From assembly GCA_030648295.1 (NCBI GenBank), contig JAUSID010000263.1, positions 1 to 64,000 on the forward strand: a stretch of 64,000 nucleotides of DNA. The letters run 5' to 3'. Shown here in pieces: positions 1 through 8,896 of the stretch (position 1 is its first letter; each line of letters starts with the position of its first letter). The notes under the pieces were generated by a model, which saw nothing but the letters and a program-made list of their open reading frames with translations, was not told the DNA's origin and ran no database searches. The stretch is from Opitutaceae bacterium. Its GTDB lineage: Bacteria; Verrucomicrobiota; Verrucomicrobiia; Opitutales; Opitutaceae. Both the position numbers and the translations under genes were made by a program.

Positions 1-157
1 GGCGCAGGCGGCAAACAGGCAGGTCTCGAACGCGTCGCGGGTCCGCGGCGCGCCGAACGGCCCGACGCGGCGATTGCCCCGATTGATCACATGGTAAATC
101 GCGCCGGGAAATGGCTGATGTCGCTGCGCTCGGTACGAGTCACAGTTTGCGCGCCAT
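1..157 (-). pseudogene. Disrupted REP-associated tyrosine transposase (RAYT), 5' part
   Basis: Reading leftwards, an ATG at 157-155 starts MARKL and meets a TGA at 142-140. From 117 to the window edge another frame reads QPFPGAIYHVINRGN followed by RRVG, the N-terminal signature of the Y1-type transposases that process REP palindromes (family knowledge). About 31 bases between the two pieces replace the roughly 9 expected and shift the frame. The rest of the gene lies beyond the left edge. This is either a dead gene or one restarted downstream. The many palindromes elsewhere in the window are the kind of elements such proteins mobilise, but no direct link is shown. Confidence 0.6.
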
Positions 158-480
158 ACCGTGGACCCACACGCCGCACTTGCCCTGAGGTCAAGTGAAA
201 GATTAGCAACCTGACCCCGTCGTTTTGCCCGCCGATCTCGGGCAGAAGCTCGGGAAACCGGAACCCAAGGCCGTGACCGCTCCCACCGTGGCGGAGGACC
301 CGTCGTTGCCGATGAATCTCCGCTGATTTGCCCACGGCCGGAACCATTCAATCCAAGGTGGCGTGCGTTGACCTCAACGCGTTCTTGCGAACGGAAATCC
401 AACAGCGCGTTGGGTCAACGCGCTCCACCTTTCCGTGATCACGTAAATCAAATAACGAACAGGCCCCTGCGTCGTTCTGG
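158..480. other. Intergenic region between RAYT remnant and gmk end
   Basis: No convincing gene was seen in these 323 bases. The right half holds an imperfect palindrome (357-430, listed separately) of the GGTGGAGCGCGTTG family. The left half (about 180-345) has no recognisable feature. Confidence 0.5.
357..430. repeat. Dispersed palindrome, GGTGGAGCGCG family, copy A
   Basis: GGTGGCGTGCGTTGACCTCA on the left faces GGGTCAACGCGCTCCACC on the right, giving an imperfect inverted repeat. The outer ends match those of the copies at 7584-7733 and 53715-53812. It sits just downstream of gmk. Confidence 0.65.
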
Positions 481-1104
481 CTAAGCGCCACCGGCCGCCC
501 GCGCGCGCGCTTTTTCCAGGATCGCCAGCAAGGCGGCGAAATCCTCCTCCCGGGTCCGGCTTTCGATCCGGAAATCGAATTTTGGCGCTTCGCGCAACTC
601 CGCCTCCGCCGTCGCCATTCGCCGTTCGATTTCGTCCTCGTGGTCCATGGCCCGCGCGCGCATCCGCGCCACGAGCCGCTCGCGATCAACCACAATGAAC
701 ACGCTCGTCATCGATCGTTTCAGCAGCGGGTTTGACTGCGCGACGCGCCGGAGCGTTTCCACGCCCTGCACGTCGATGCTCATGATCAGGCTGCGGCCCG
801 CCGTGAGCGGTTCGAGGATGCTCGTTTTGAGCGTGCCGTAGAGCCGCTGGCGGTTGTCGCCGTGGACCTGCGCCCACTCGATGAACTCTCCCGCCGCGAT
901 CTTGCGCTCGAATTCCTCCGGCGAGAAAAAATGATAGTGCAGGCCGTCGATTTCACCGGCGCGCGGCGGCCGCGTGGTCGTCGTCACCACGCGCGCAAAC
1001 CCGGGCACCTCAGTCACAAGTCGATCGCACAGGGTGCTTTTCCCCGAGCCAGCCGGGCCGGCAATGACGAGCAACACAGGCGCGGCAGTCGGGTTCGCGG
1101 GCAT
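481..1104 (-). CDS. gmk: Guanylate kinase
   Basis: Phosphorylates GMP to GDP with ATP in the cytosol. The 207-residue product has the usual guanylate kinase length. Near the N-terminus is a P-loop GPAGSGKS at residues 16-23, followed by TTTTRPPRAGEIDGLHYHF (GMP-binding region), FIEWAQVHGDNRQRLYGT and IDVQGVETLRR, all typical of the family. The start at 1104 (MPANPT) gives the canonical N-terminus; longer readings in the same frame only add low-complexity Arg/Ala sequence. It lies 11 bases after the upstream membrane-protein gene and is probably co-transcribed with it and with miaB. Confidence 0.95.
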   Translation of the reverse strand: MPANPTAAPVLLVIAGPAGSGKSTLCDRLVTEVPGFARVVTTTTRPPRAGEIDGLHYHFFSPEEFERKIAAGEFIEWAQVHGDNRQRLYGTLKTSILEPLTAGRSLIMSIDVQGVETLRRVAQSNPLLKRSMTSVFIVVDRERLVARMRARAMDHEDEIERRMATAEAELREAPKFDFRIESRTREEDFAALLAILEKARARAAGGA

Positions 1105-1115
1105 TCGCGGCCGAT

Positions 1116-1655
1116 TCAGTAGGTGAACGCGACGAGCGCGAGCAGCAATCCATAGCCGGCGAGCGCTCCGCCCAACCCGCGGGTCCGCCCCGGCCGCGCG
1201 AAGAGCCAGCCGAAGAAATCGCGCAGCCGCCACGGTTGCGCGCCGAGCCAGATGGCGGACGCAAGCGCGAGATAAACGGCGCTCACCATCAGCAACCGCT
1301 GCGGTTTGTCGTATTCCATGTAAGCCGCGTCCAGCAGCGGCATCGCGCCCATCAGCACGACCACGCACAATCCCCGCACGGCGAGGAAATCGGGCACGCA
1401 TTTGAACGACAACACCGCCACGATCGCAAATCCGGCAAAGAGCCAGAAGCGATATTCACCGAAATCCGCCGGCGAGAGATGCCAGATGGCGTAAAGGAAC
1501 CATGCCGCCCCCGCCGTGAAAATGACGTACGCCGCCGACTGCGACCGCGGGAACGACTTGAGCATCGCCACGAAGCCAACGCTGTTCATCAGCAACAAGA
1601 CCCCGAGCACGATCAGCAACAAAGCGGGGATGAGGGTGGCGAGGGTGAGGGACAT
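1116..1655 (-). CDS. Small multi-pass membrane protein, unknown function
   Basis: Encodes 179 residues starting MSLTLATLIPALLLIVLGVL. About five hydrophobic segments are visible: an N-terminal helix, AAYVIFTAGAAWFLYAIW, FWLFAGFAIVAVLSF, a segment near LCVVVLMGAMPLL, and a C-terminal GYGLLLALVAF. No family is recognised. Starts further upstream would read through the GTGACGAGT repeat array, so the ATG at 1655, just beyond the array, was chosen. It lies between miaB and gmk on the same strand with an 11-base gap to gmk, suggesting one operon. Confidence 0.75.
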   Translation of the reverse strand: MSLTLATLIPALLLIVLGVLLLMNSVGFVAMLKSFPRSQSAAYVIFTAGAAWFLYAIWHLSPADFGEYRFWLFAGFAIVAVLSFKCVPDFLAVRGLCVVVLMGAMPLLDAAYMEYDKPQRLLMVSAVYLALASAIWLGAQPWRLRDFFGWLFARPGRTRGLGGALAGYGLLLALVAFTY

Positions 1656-1660
1656 TGCGG

Positions 1661-1794
1661 AAGTGACGGGTGACGAGTGACGAGTGACGAGTGACGAGTG
1701 ACCAGTGATGAGTGGTGAGATGCGGTGATAGTGGGCTGGTGGATTTCGTCGGCGATCAGACCTCGTCACTTGTCACACGTCACTCGTCACTCCC
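1661..1794. repeat. Paired-arm short tandem repeat array (GTGACGA unit)
   Basis: The left arm (1661-1719) repeats GTGACGA with drift (GTGACCA, GTGATGA). The right arm (about 1761-1794) is its reverse complement, CGTCACT/TGTCAC repeats. They can fold into a long imperfect hairpin around a 40-base loop. The miaB stop codon (1773-1775) lies inside the right arm. A related one-armed array is at 62197-62265. Confidence 0.85.
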
Positions 1795-3179
1795 AGTAAC
1801 ACCAACTCCCCGTACAGCGTGCTCACGGTCGCGCGCTCGATTTTCAGGGGGACGATTTGTCCGATCAACCGCGGCTCGGCGTCGAAGACGCACACGCGGT
1901 TGCCGCGCGTCCGGCCGCTGAACCGCTGGCCGCTTTTGTCGCGGCCGTCCACCAGCACGTCCTCGACCGTGCCGATGAGTTCCGCTGTCCGTCGCAGTGA
2001 ATTCTTCTGGAGGATATCGAGGAGAACCTGGTTGCGATGCTCCTTCACCTCCTCCGGAACCTGATCCGGCAACTCCGCTGCGGGCGTGCCGGTCCGAATG
2101 GAATACTTGAAGACATACGCCATGTCGTAGTTGCAGGCCTCGAACAGCTCGCGCGTCTGCTCGAAGTCCTCGTCGGTCTCGCCCGGAAATCCCACGATCA
2201 CGTCGGTCGAAAAATACATCGCCGGCTGAACCGCGCGCAGCGCCGCGACGATTTCCAGATAGCGCTCGCGCGTATACGGCCGGTTCATCGCGCGCAGGAT
2301 CCGGTTGCTGCCGCTCTGCATCGGCAGGTGGACGTAACCGCACAATTTCGGCAGCCGGCCGTAGGCCGCCACGAGATCGTCCTTGAATCCACGCGGATGC
2401 GGCGACGTGAAACGAATCCGCTCGATGCCCTCGATCGCGTGCACGCGCTCGAGCAGCTGCACGAACGGCGTGACGCCGCCGGTGTGCGCATAATCCCGCC
2501 GGCCATAACTCGTCACGATCTGGCCGAGCAGCGTGATTTCGCGCACGCCGCGCTCCGCAAGCATGTGACACTCGGCCACGATGTCGTCCATCGGCCGCGA
2601 CCGCTCGTCACCGCGCGTCTTGGGCACGATGCAGAATGAGCAGTCCATGTTGCAGCCCTGCTGGATGGAAACAAACGCCGTCACCTGGCGGTCCGGCGCG
2701 GCGCCGACCGCATCTCCGTCCACCCGCAACTCCGGCAGGAGATGATCCTTGATCGTGTTTTGCGAACCCACCTCGTCCGCGATATCGACGATCGTGGTTC
2801 CGACGGGCAGCCCGGCCTCGCGCGCCGCGCGCAGGTTGTCGAGGTAGCCGGGCACCTGGTGAAACTTCTGCGTGCCGATGATGAGGTCGACGTCCGGCAA
2901 TTGCTCGAGCAACGTCGCACCGCGGTTCTGCGCCATGCAGCCGAGAATCCCGAGGACGAACTCGGGCTGCTTCTTCTTCCGCTGCTGGAGGTAACCCGCC
3001 TTGCCGATGGCCTTCTGCTCCGCGGCGTCGCGTACGCTGCACGTGTTGAGCAACAGGATGTCGCAGTCGTCCTCATCGACGACGATCCGATACCCGCGGG
3101 CACGCAGCATCGCCGCGACAGCCTCGCTGTCGCGCTCGTTCATCTGGCACCCGTAGGTCTTGATGTGAACGCGGTTCAA
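1773..3179 (-). CDS. miaB: tRNA-2-methylthio-N6-dimethylallyladenosine synthase
   Basis: Radical-SAM methylthiotransferase that adds a methylthio group to isopentenyladenosine at tRNA position 37. The order is the family's own: an N-terminal UPF0004 domain (HIKTYGCQMNERDSE, LLNTCSVRDAAEQKA, GILGCMAQ), a radical-SAM CxxxCxxC in GCNMDCSFCIVPKTRG, and a C-terminal TRAM domain (GTVEDVLVDG). A TTG start at 3179 gives the conserved N-terminus directly; an ATG at 3299 would add 40 unrelated residues and overlap the divergent protease gene. The last residues (LLGVTSDV) are encoded by the neighbouring tandem repeat, so the C-terminus has been reshaped by it. Confidence 0.95.
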   Translation of the reverse strand: MNRVHIKTYGCQMNERDSEAVAAMLRARGYRIVVDEDDCDILLLNTCSVRDAAEQKAIGKAGYLQQRKKKQPEFVLGILGCMAQNRGATLLEQLPDVDLIIGTQKFHQVPGYLDNLRAAREAGLPVGTTIVDIADEVGSQNTIKDHLLPELRVDGDAVGAAPDRQVTAFVSIQQGCNMDCSFCIVPKTRGDERSRPMDDIVAECHMLAERGVREITLLGQIVTSYGRRDYAHTGGVTPFVQLLERVHAIEGIERIRFTSPHPRGFKDDLVAAYGRLPKLCGYVHLPMQSGSNRILRAMNRPYTRERYLEIVAALRAVQPAMYFSTDVIVGFPGETDEDFEQTRELFEACNYDMAYVFKYSIRTGTPAAELPDQVPEEVKEHRNQVLLDILQKNSLRRTAELIGTVEDVLVDGRDKSGQRFSGRTRGNRVCVFDAEPRLIGQIVPLKIERATVSTLYGELVLLGVTSDV

Positions 3180-3293
3180 AAGTGAAAGGGTTCTAGGTAG
3201 CCGGCCCACGGAAGGGGTCAAACGGGAAACCGGCCGGGTTTGCACTTGTGGGCCGAATGGGCGCCGGCATAAGTCCATCACCCCCTCCTCCAC

Positions 3294-6200
3294 ATGCACA
3301 AGTCCAGCGTCCGTTTGGTGCTGGCAACGCTCGCGGCTGCCGCGGCTTTGCTGTTCGCCTTCCGTTATTTGTCTGTTCCCACCGAATCGGTGAGAACATC
3401 GGAAGCTCCACGGCCGGCATCTGCATCAGCAACGGTCGCCGCGGGCGTTCCCGCCCCTTCCCAGCCCAATCCCGTGCCGCCGGCGGCCAATGCCGAGGCC
3501 GTGCGCGCCGCGGGAATCGCCCGCGATGATGCTGTGGCCAAACTGATTGCCTTCGACAAGTGGCTGTCGGACTGGCGCCGCGCCAGCGATCCGGGATCGG
3601 CTCTGCTCATCGCCGCGGGGCGCGATCTTGCCGTGGCACGCCGCGCCGCGCTGAAGTTCCTGATCGAGATCGACCCCCGCGAAGCGCTGGCCCACGCCGT
3701 GTCGCGTCGCGATCGCAACCAGCTTCCGGCGGAAATCACCGCCGCACTCGAACAACCCATCGATGCGTTCGCGGACTTCGAGTTGATCGCGATTTGCGAC
3801 GAGCGCGGCAACCATTACGACCGCTGGTCGGTGATTGGCGGCAGGCGTTATGCGACCTACACCTTTGGCCGCCGGCTCGAAACCATCAGCAAGAACCGGC
3901 TGCCGATCCATGGCATTGCGGTGGATGATCGGCTGGCGATGGCGGACGAGCCCTGTCGCGCGCTCGACGATGACGAGCTCGCGCTGCGCCGCGATGGCAG
4001 CGAGGCGGTGCAGGTGGCCGTCGGCGATACGGTGCAGTCGTTCGCCTCGGCCGCCGAACTGGCGGCGTGGATCGACCGGACCATCGAGGCGGAAACACGG
4101 ATAGATCCGGTTCCATCCAACCCGGCCACCGCGGCGGCACCCGCCGGCTGGACAGTCGGAGAAAAAACGGTGCTTTGGATCCGCGCCGAATTTCCGGACG
4201 ATCCCGGCTCACCGGTGACGAATGACGAGATCAACTCGGCGATGGGGTTCGTCGATGCCTACTACAAGGACAACTCGCACGGCACGTGCTGGTTCAAGCC
4301 GACGATCGTTCCCGGAACGGTCATGCTCAACACGACGAAGGCGATCTACGGCGCCACATCCGACGGTTATGTGACCCTTCGCAACGATGCGCTGCAGCTC
4401 GCGCGGAACTACGACGCCGCCAATGGCGGCACGGGCCAGTATAATCCCGACCGATACGAGCGCCACGTCGTGATCTTCAAGAAGATTTCCGCGTATAGCT
4501 GGGCGGGAATCGCCAGCGTGGGCGCCAAGGGGTTGTGCCTGAACGGGAACATCACCGGCTGCGTTTCCGCGCACGAGCTTGGTCACAACCACGGTCTCCG
4601 CCATTCGCATGGCTGGTTGCCCGCGGCGGGATCGGCCACCGGCGCCGGCACGCACCTCGAATACGGCGACGCGTTCGACGACATGGGCAGCGCGCAGGCC
4701 GGCAACTCCGGCGGCCACTTCAACGCCGTGCAAAAGTTCAACCTGGGCTATCTCGCGTCCGAGGCGATCACCACCGTCACGAAAACCGGCGTGTATCGGA
4801 TTTTCCGGCACGACGACCGGAATGCCGAAGGGGTGCAGGCGTTGAAGATCGCGACCAGCAATGTCGGCACCAATTACTGGTTCGAATACCGGCGGGCGGA
4901 ACCGTACAACGGTTTCGCGTATACCAGTGGCCAGCCGCAGCTGCCGCGGCTGCAGAACGGCCTCGTCGTGCACTGGGACCGGGGCCCGACGTTCGCGAAC
5001 GGACCGGGAACCTACCTCCTCGACATGACGCCCGGCACCACCAGCGGCGTCTCGCCGCCGACGGACACGGGCAGAATCACGCACGTGCTCAACGATGCGG
5101 CGCTGGCGTTCGGCGAAAGCTTCACCGATGGCGCAACGGAATTGACGGTCACGCCATTCAACGCCGGCGGCACCGCGCCGAACGAATGGATTGACGTGTT
5201 CATCTCGCTCGGCCCGGTGACCACCAATCGCGCCCCCACCGTGGCCGCATCCGCCCCGGCGGGGGTCCTGTCCGCTCGCACGGAGATTGCGCTGACGGCC
5301 ACCGGCGCCGATCCGGATGGCGACACGGTTTACTACCGGTGGGACTTCGGCGACCAGACGATCGCGCCGGCGACCGCCAGTGTCACGCATCGCTGGCTGA
5401 AGGGCGGCACCTACGCCGTGCGATGCACGGCGCTCGATGGCCGCGGCGGCCAGACCACCACGAGCTTCAATATCACGGTCACCGATCCGCTCCTCACGTG
5501 GACCCGTCGCGCCGAGGGTCTCACGACCAATTGGTTCTACGACGTCGTCTTCGGCGGCGGCAAGTTCGTGGCCGTTGGCTCCTATGTTGCCGCGACGTCG
5601 ACCGACGGTGCGACCTGGACCCGCGCGCAAGGGCTGAATAACAGCTACAACTACGCCGTCGCTTACGGCAGCTCGCTCTATGTCGCCGTGGGCTACCGGC
5701 TCAACGGCACCGGTCAGCCGAATTCCACCGGCATCATGACGTCCGCCGATGGGTTGACGTGGCAGAACCGCTCGCCGGCCGAGTCGTCCCCCGATTTGAA
5801 GAGCATCTGCTACGCCGCGGGCCGCTTTGTCGCCGTCGGGAAAAGCGGTATCATCTTTTCCTCTACGGACGGTGCGACCTGGACGGCGGCGAGCTCGGGC
5901 ACCACGAATGACCTCAACGCCGTCCGCTACGGCGGCGGCCGCTTCGTCGCCGCGGGCGTGGCCGCGACCTACCTGACGTCGGCCGACGGTGTCACCTGGC
6001 AAAATGTGTCGCCCGCCGGTGAAGCCAGCACAGCCTACGGGCTCGTTCATTATCAGGGGTCGTGGCTGGCGGTCACCGGCTCGTCCCTGGTTGCGGATTC
6101 GACCAAGCGCGTGGCCTTCACCTCGCCGGACGGACAAAGGTGGACCAAGGTTTACATCGATGCGGGGGTGTCGTTCACGAGCAGCATCATTCCGGTCGCA

Positions 6201-7502
6201 AATTCCAGCCTGTTGCTCGCGGTCAGCCGGGCGAACGCCGGCCAAATCTTCCTCTCCGAAAGTCCGCTGCATTGGGAATCGGCACCGGTGTTTCCCGCCT
6301 CGGCCGCCGGCACCAGCACAAACCTGCAAGCCGCCGCCGAAGGCAACGGAACGATCGTCGTCGTCGGCCTGAGTTCCCAAATCTACACGCCGGCCGGCGC
6401 ACCGATCCTCGCGGGACAACCCATTGCGCAGACCGTCACGGCCGGGTCGCCGGTGACGCTTTCCGCCGGCGCGTATGCTTCGGGGCCGTTCACCTATCAG
6501 TGGTATCGCAACGGCGGCGCGATTACCGGCGCCACCGGCGCCACGCTCGCCATCCCGTCGGCTTCGAGCAGCGATGCCGGCAGCTATACTGTGGTGGTAA
6601 CCAACGCCGCAGGCTCCGTAACCACCACCGCGGCTCAAATCACCGTCACCGGTGCCGCCCCCGTCGCGAACGTCGGCCGGTTGACGAACCTCTCCATCCG
6701 TTCACAAGCCGGCACGGGAGCGGAGACGCTCATCGTCGGCGTCACCGTCGGCGGGGCCGGCACCATTGGTCAGAAGCCGGTGCTCGTCCGCGCCATCGGG
6801 CCGACGCTGGCGCGGTTTGGCGTCGCGGACGCGATCGCCGATCCCGTGCTCACCGTGTTCCAAGACGGCGCCATCACAGGCTCGAACGACAATTGGAGCG
6901 GTGATACACAGGTGTCGAACGCCGGCACGACGTTGGGCGCGTTTCCGTTTGACTCGCCGACGAGCAAAGACGCCGGACTCTACCGCCAGCTCAATGCCGG
7001 CGGTTACAGCATCCAGATCACGGGCAACGGCGGCACCGGCATTGCGCTCGCGGAAATCTACGATGCCACGCCGGGCACGAGTTTCACCACGACCACGCCC
7101 CGGCTCGTCAACGTGTCCGCCCGCTCACAGGTGGGGACCGGCGGCAACATTCTCATCGCGGGGTTCGTGGTCGGTGGTTCCACGTCAAAAAACGTATTAA
7201 TCCGCGCCATCGGTCCAACCCTCGCCGGTTTCGGCGTCAGCGGCGCGATCGTGGATCCAAAGCTCGAGCTGTTCCGCAGTGATACTGCCGCGGCCATCGC
7301 CACGAGCGACAACTGGGGCTCGGCGGCCAACGCGTCGCAAGTCGCCGCCGCCGCCGCGAGCGTTGGCGCATTCCCGCTCGCGACTGACACCAAGGACGCC
7401 GTGCTCCTCTTTTCCCTGCCACCAGGCACCTACACCGCGCAGGTAAGCGGCGTGAATGGCACGATCGGCGTGGCGCTGGTCGAACTTTACGAACTGCCCT
7501 GA
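3294..7502 (+). CDS. Secreted metzincin (M11-like) protease with PKD, BNR-like, Ig-like and repeated C-terminal domains
   Basis: Encodes 1402 residues. A hydrophobic N-terminus (LVLATLAAAAALLFAFRYL) is a signal peptide or anchor. The protease domain (about 280-640) carries HELGHNHGLRH at 427-437, the metzincin zinc site HExxHxxGxxH, and a later DAFDDMGS with the Met-turn methionine, resembling gametolysin-type M11 peptidases. Then come a PKD domain (about 646-733), a sialidase/BNR-like stretch with STDGATWTRA-type repeats (735-1035), an Ig-like domain (1040-1120) and two copies of a 135-residue domain (about 1129-1262 and 1268-1402) containing RAIGPTLA and ending ELYELP. The same C-terminal set occurs in the gene at 62264. 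Probably an extracellular protease; its substrate cannot be inferred. It is divergent from miaB. Confidence 0.85.
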   Translation: MHKSSVRLVLATLAAAAALLFAFRYLSVPTESVRTSEAPRPASASATVAAGVPAPSQPNPVPPAANAEAVRAAGIARDDAVAKLIAFDKWLSDWRRASDPGSALLIAAGRDLAVARRAALKFLIEIDPREALAHAVSRRDRNQLPAEITAALEQPIDAFADFELIAICDERGNHYDRWSVIGGRRYATYTFGRRLETISKNRLPIHGIAVDDRLAMADEPCRALDDDELALRRDGSEAVQVAVGDTVQSFASAAELAAWIDRTIEAETRIDPVPSNPATAAAPAGWTVGEKTVLWIRAEFPDDPGSPVTNDEINSAMGFVDAYYKDNSHGTCWFKPTIVPGTVMLNTTKAIYGATSDGYVTLRNDALQLARNYDAANGGTGQYNPDRYERHVVIFKKISAYSWAGIASVGAKGLCLNGNITGCVSAHELGHNHGLRHSHGWLPAAGSATGAGTHLEYGDAFDDMGSAQAGNSGGHFNAVQKFNLGYLASEAITTVTKTGVYRIFRHDDRNAEGVQALKIATSNVGTNYWFEYRRAEPYNGFAYTSGQPQLPRLQNGLVVHWDRGPTFANGPGTYLLDMTPGTTSGVSPPTDTGRITHVLNDAALAFGESFTDGATELTVTPFNAGGTAPNEWIDVFISLGPVTTNRAPTVAASAPAGVLSARTEIALTATGADPDGDTVYYRWDFGDQTIAPATASVTHRWLKGGTYAVRCTALDGRGGQTTTSFNITVTDPLLTWTRRAEGLTTNWFYDVVFGGGKFVAVGSYVAATSTDGATWTRAQGLNNSYNYAVAYGSSLYVAVGYRLNGTGQPNSTGIMTSADGLTWQNRSPAESSPDLKSICYAAGRFVAVGKSGIIFSSTDGATWTAASSGTTNDLNAVRYGGGRFVAAGVAATYLTSADGVTWQNVSPAGEASTAYGLVHYQGSWLAVTGSSLVADSTKRVAFTSPDGQRWTKVYIDAGVSFTSSIIPVANSSLLLAVSRANAGQIFLSESPLHWESAPVFPASAAGTSTNLQAAAEGNGTIVVVGLSSQIYTPAGAPILAGQPIAQTVTAGSPVTLSAGAYASGPFTYQWYRNGGAITGATGATLAIPSASSSDAGSYTVVVTNAAGSVTTTAAQITVTGAAPVANVGRLTNLSIRSQAGTGAETLIVGVTVGGAGTIGQKPVLVRAIGPTLARFGVADAIADPVLTVFQDGAITGSNDNWSGDTQVSNAGTTLGAFPFDSPTSKDAGLYRQLNAGGYSIQITGNGGTGIALAEIYDATPGTSFTTTTPRLVNVSARSQVGTGGNILIAGFVVGGSTSKNVLIRAIGPTLAGFGVSGAIVDPKLELFRSDTAAAIATSDNWGSAANASQVAAAAASVGAFPLATDTKDAVLLFSLPPGTYTAQVSGVNGTIGVALVELYELP

Positions 7503-7806
7503 TGAAAGGCATGGAGCGGCTGGTCGCTAACCCGGAACGATGCAGTCGGAGTGCCTTCTCGCTGTGAGATCGGATCCACTGAAAGGTGGAGCGCGTTGCT
7601 CCTCAACGCGCTTGAACCGTTCACTCGAAAAAAGCGGCTTGGGGAGCCTCTCGACCAGCTCGAGGCCTCGTCATTGTAGCGAGCTGGCCGTGAGCCTGTC
7701 GAACGGCAAGCCGCTCCACCTCGACTGCATGATTCCGGCTAAGTCGGGGCGATGCGATCCCGGGGCAGAATGCGCGACCGCCAGTGTTTCGCGCGCTCGT
7801 TCCGCC
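7503..7806. other. Intergenic region filled by a nested dispersed repeat
   Basis: The space between the protease and the transglycosylase start is mostly occupied by repeat copy B (7584-7733). An open frame runs through it into the transglycosylase, but the translated repeat (SLSNG and similar) is not protein-like. Confidence 0.6.
7584..7733. repeat. Dispersed palindrome, GGTGGAGCGCG family, copy B, with nested insert
   Basis: Starts AAAGGTGGAGCGCGTTGCTC and ends AGCCGCTCCACCTCGACTGC. It matches, in reverse orientation, the copy at 53715-53812 almost base for base, except for about 60 extra bases (about 7648-7707) containing GTGAGCCTGTCGAACGGC, itself a separate repeat seen at 11536-11570 and near 53600. 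Confidence 0.8.
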
Positions 7807-8784
7807 GTGCGTGTCTTTTTGTTCAACGTGGGGCTCCTCGCGCTGGCGCCGACGTCTGCGCTCGCGGCGGACGCGCCCGCGCCAACCGCGGCGCCTCCGG
7901 CATCCGCAGCCGGGGCGAACGAGTTGTACGAGGCGGGCAAGCAGCTCTTCGACCAACTCGCCCCGCCGGAGATCAAAGCCCGGTACGAGTTCCCGACGAA
8001 GGAGCAATGGGAAGCCTTCGCGACGAGGCTCCAGCACGCGCTTGAAGGTGAATCGCTGGACGAACTCGCAGCGTATGCCGCCGAAGTGCGCGCGGCCCTC
8101 GTCGCGCTGCGGATGGTGGGGATCGACGAGAATCTCGCGGACTGGCTTGAACAACGGCTCGATGAAATCGACGGCGCCCAACAAGCCGTGGCGCCGCGCC
8201 AGCCGCCAGTGCCGCAGCGGCCCACTCGCCCCGGCGTGCCGCCGACGACGGCTGCGGTTCAACCGGTGCCGCATTACAATCTCTGGCTCGCGCGGGTTCG
8301 TAATCGGCCGGTGCCCTCACGCGCCGCGAGCCTGCTGCCGAGAGTTCAGCCGGCGTTCGTCGCCGAAGGCGTACCGCCGGAACTCGCGTGGCTCGCCGAA
8401 GCCGAAAGTTCCTTCAACCCGTCCGCCCGCAGCCCGGTCGGCGCCAAGGGGCTGTTTCAATTCATGCCGGAGACGGCGAAGGCGCAGGGATTGAGCACAT
8501 TCATGCCCGATGACCGGATTGATCCCGAGAAGTCAGCGCGGGCGGCGGCGCGTTATCTCCGCGCCTTGCACGGCCGGTTCGGAAACTGGGCGCTCGCGCT
8601 GGCAGCCTACAACGCCGGCGAAGGCCGCGTCAGCCGGGCCCTGGCGGCGCAAAAGGCAACGACGTTCACCGCCATCGCGAACAGCCTGCCGGCTGAAACG
8701 AGGATGTACGTGCCGAAAGTGTGCGCGTTGATTGCGATTCGTACGGGAGTAACGCCCGAGAATATTGGCCGGCGCGCGCGCTGA
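7807..8784 (+). CDS. Lytic transglycosylase (SLT domain), exported
   Basis: Murein lytic transglycosylase of the Slt/MltD type, cleaving between MurNAc and GlcNAc in the periplasm. The catalytic motif AEAESSFNPSARSPVGAKGLFQFMP contains the expected Glu (residue 200 from the chosen start), followed by AARYLRALHGRFGNWALALAAYNAGEGRV, all standard for the fold. A GTG start at 7807 is chosen because it puts a signal peptide (RVFLFNVGLLALAPTSALAA) at the N-terminus; an ATG at 7729 is possible, and anything earlier would translate the repeat. The middle is helical with a proline-rich linker (about residues 125-150). Confidence 0.88.
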   Translation: MRVFLFNVGLLALAPTSALAADAPAPTAAPPASAAGANELYEAGKQLFDQLAPPEIKARYEFPTKEQWEAFATRLQHALEGESLDELAAYAAEVRAALVALRMVGIDENLADWLEQRLDEIDGAQQAVAPRQPPVPQRPTRPGVPPTTAAVQPVPHYNLWLARVRNRPVPSRAASLLPRVQPAFVAEGVPPELAWLAEAESSFNPSARSPVGAKGLFQFMPETAKAQGLSTFMPDDRIDPEKSARAAARYLRALHGRFGNWALALAAYNAGEGRVSRALAAQKATTFTAIANSLPAETRMYVPKVCALIAIRTGVTPENIGRRAR

Positions 8785-8896
8785 GCTTGATACTTGGAGG
8801 GCACGCCTCCGCGCGGGCCGGGAACGCCGGGTAGATCGTGGGGCGGCGGCAATAAAAGTTGTTCGCCAGCGGCGCGGGGGGCGTTTTCCTCGCCGC

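Noticed and set aside
4209-6638. Long open frame on the minus strand inside the protease gene
   Set aside because: Arg/Gly-rich and without domains; it is the antisense shadow expected in high-GC coding DNA, while the plus strand encodes clear protease and Ig domains.
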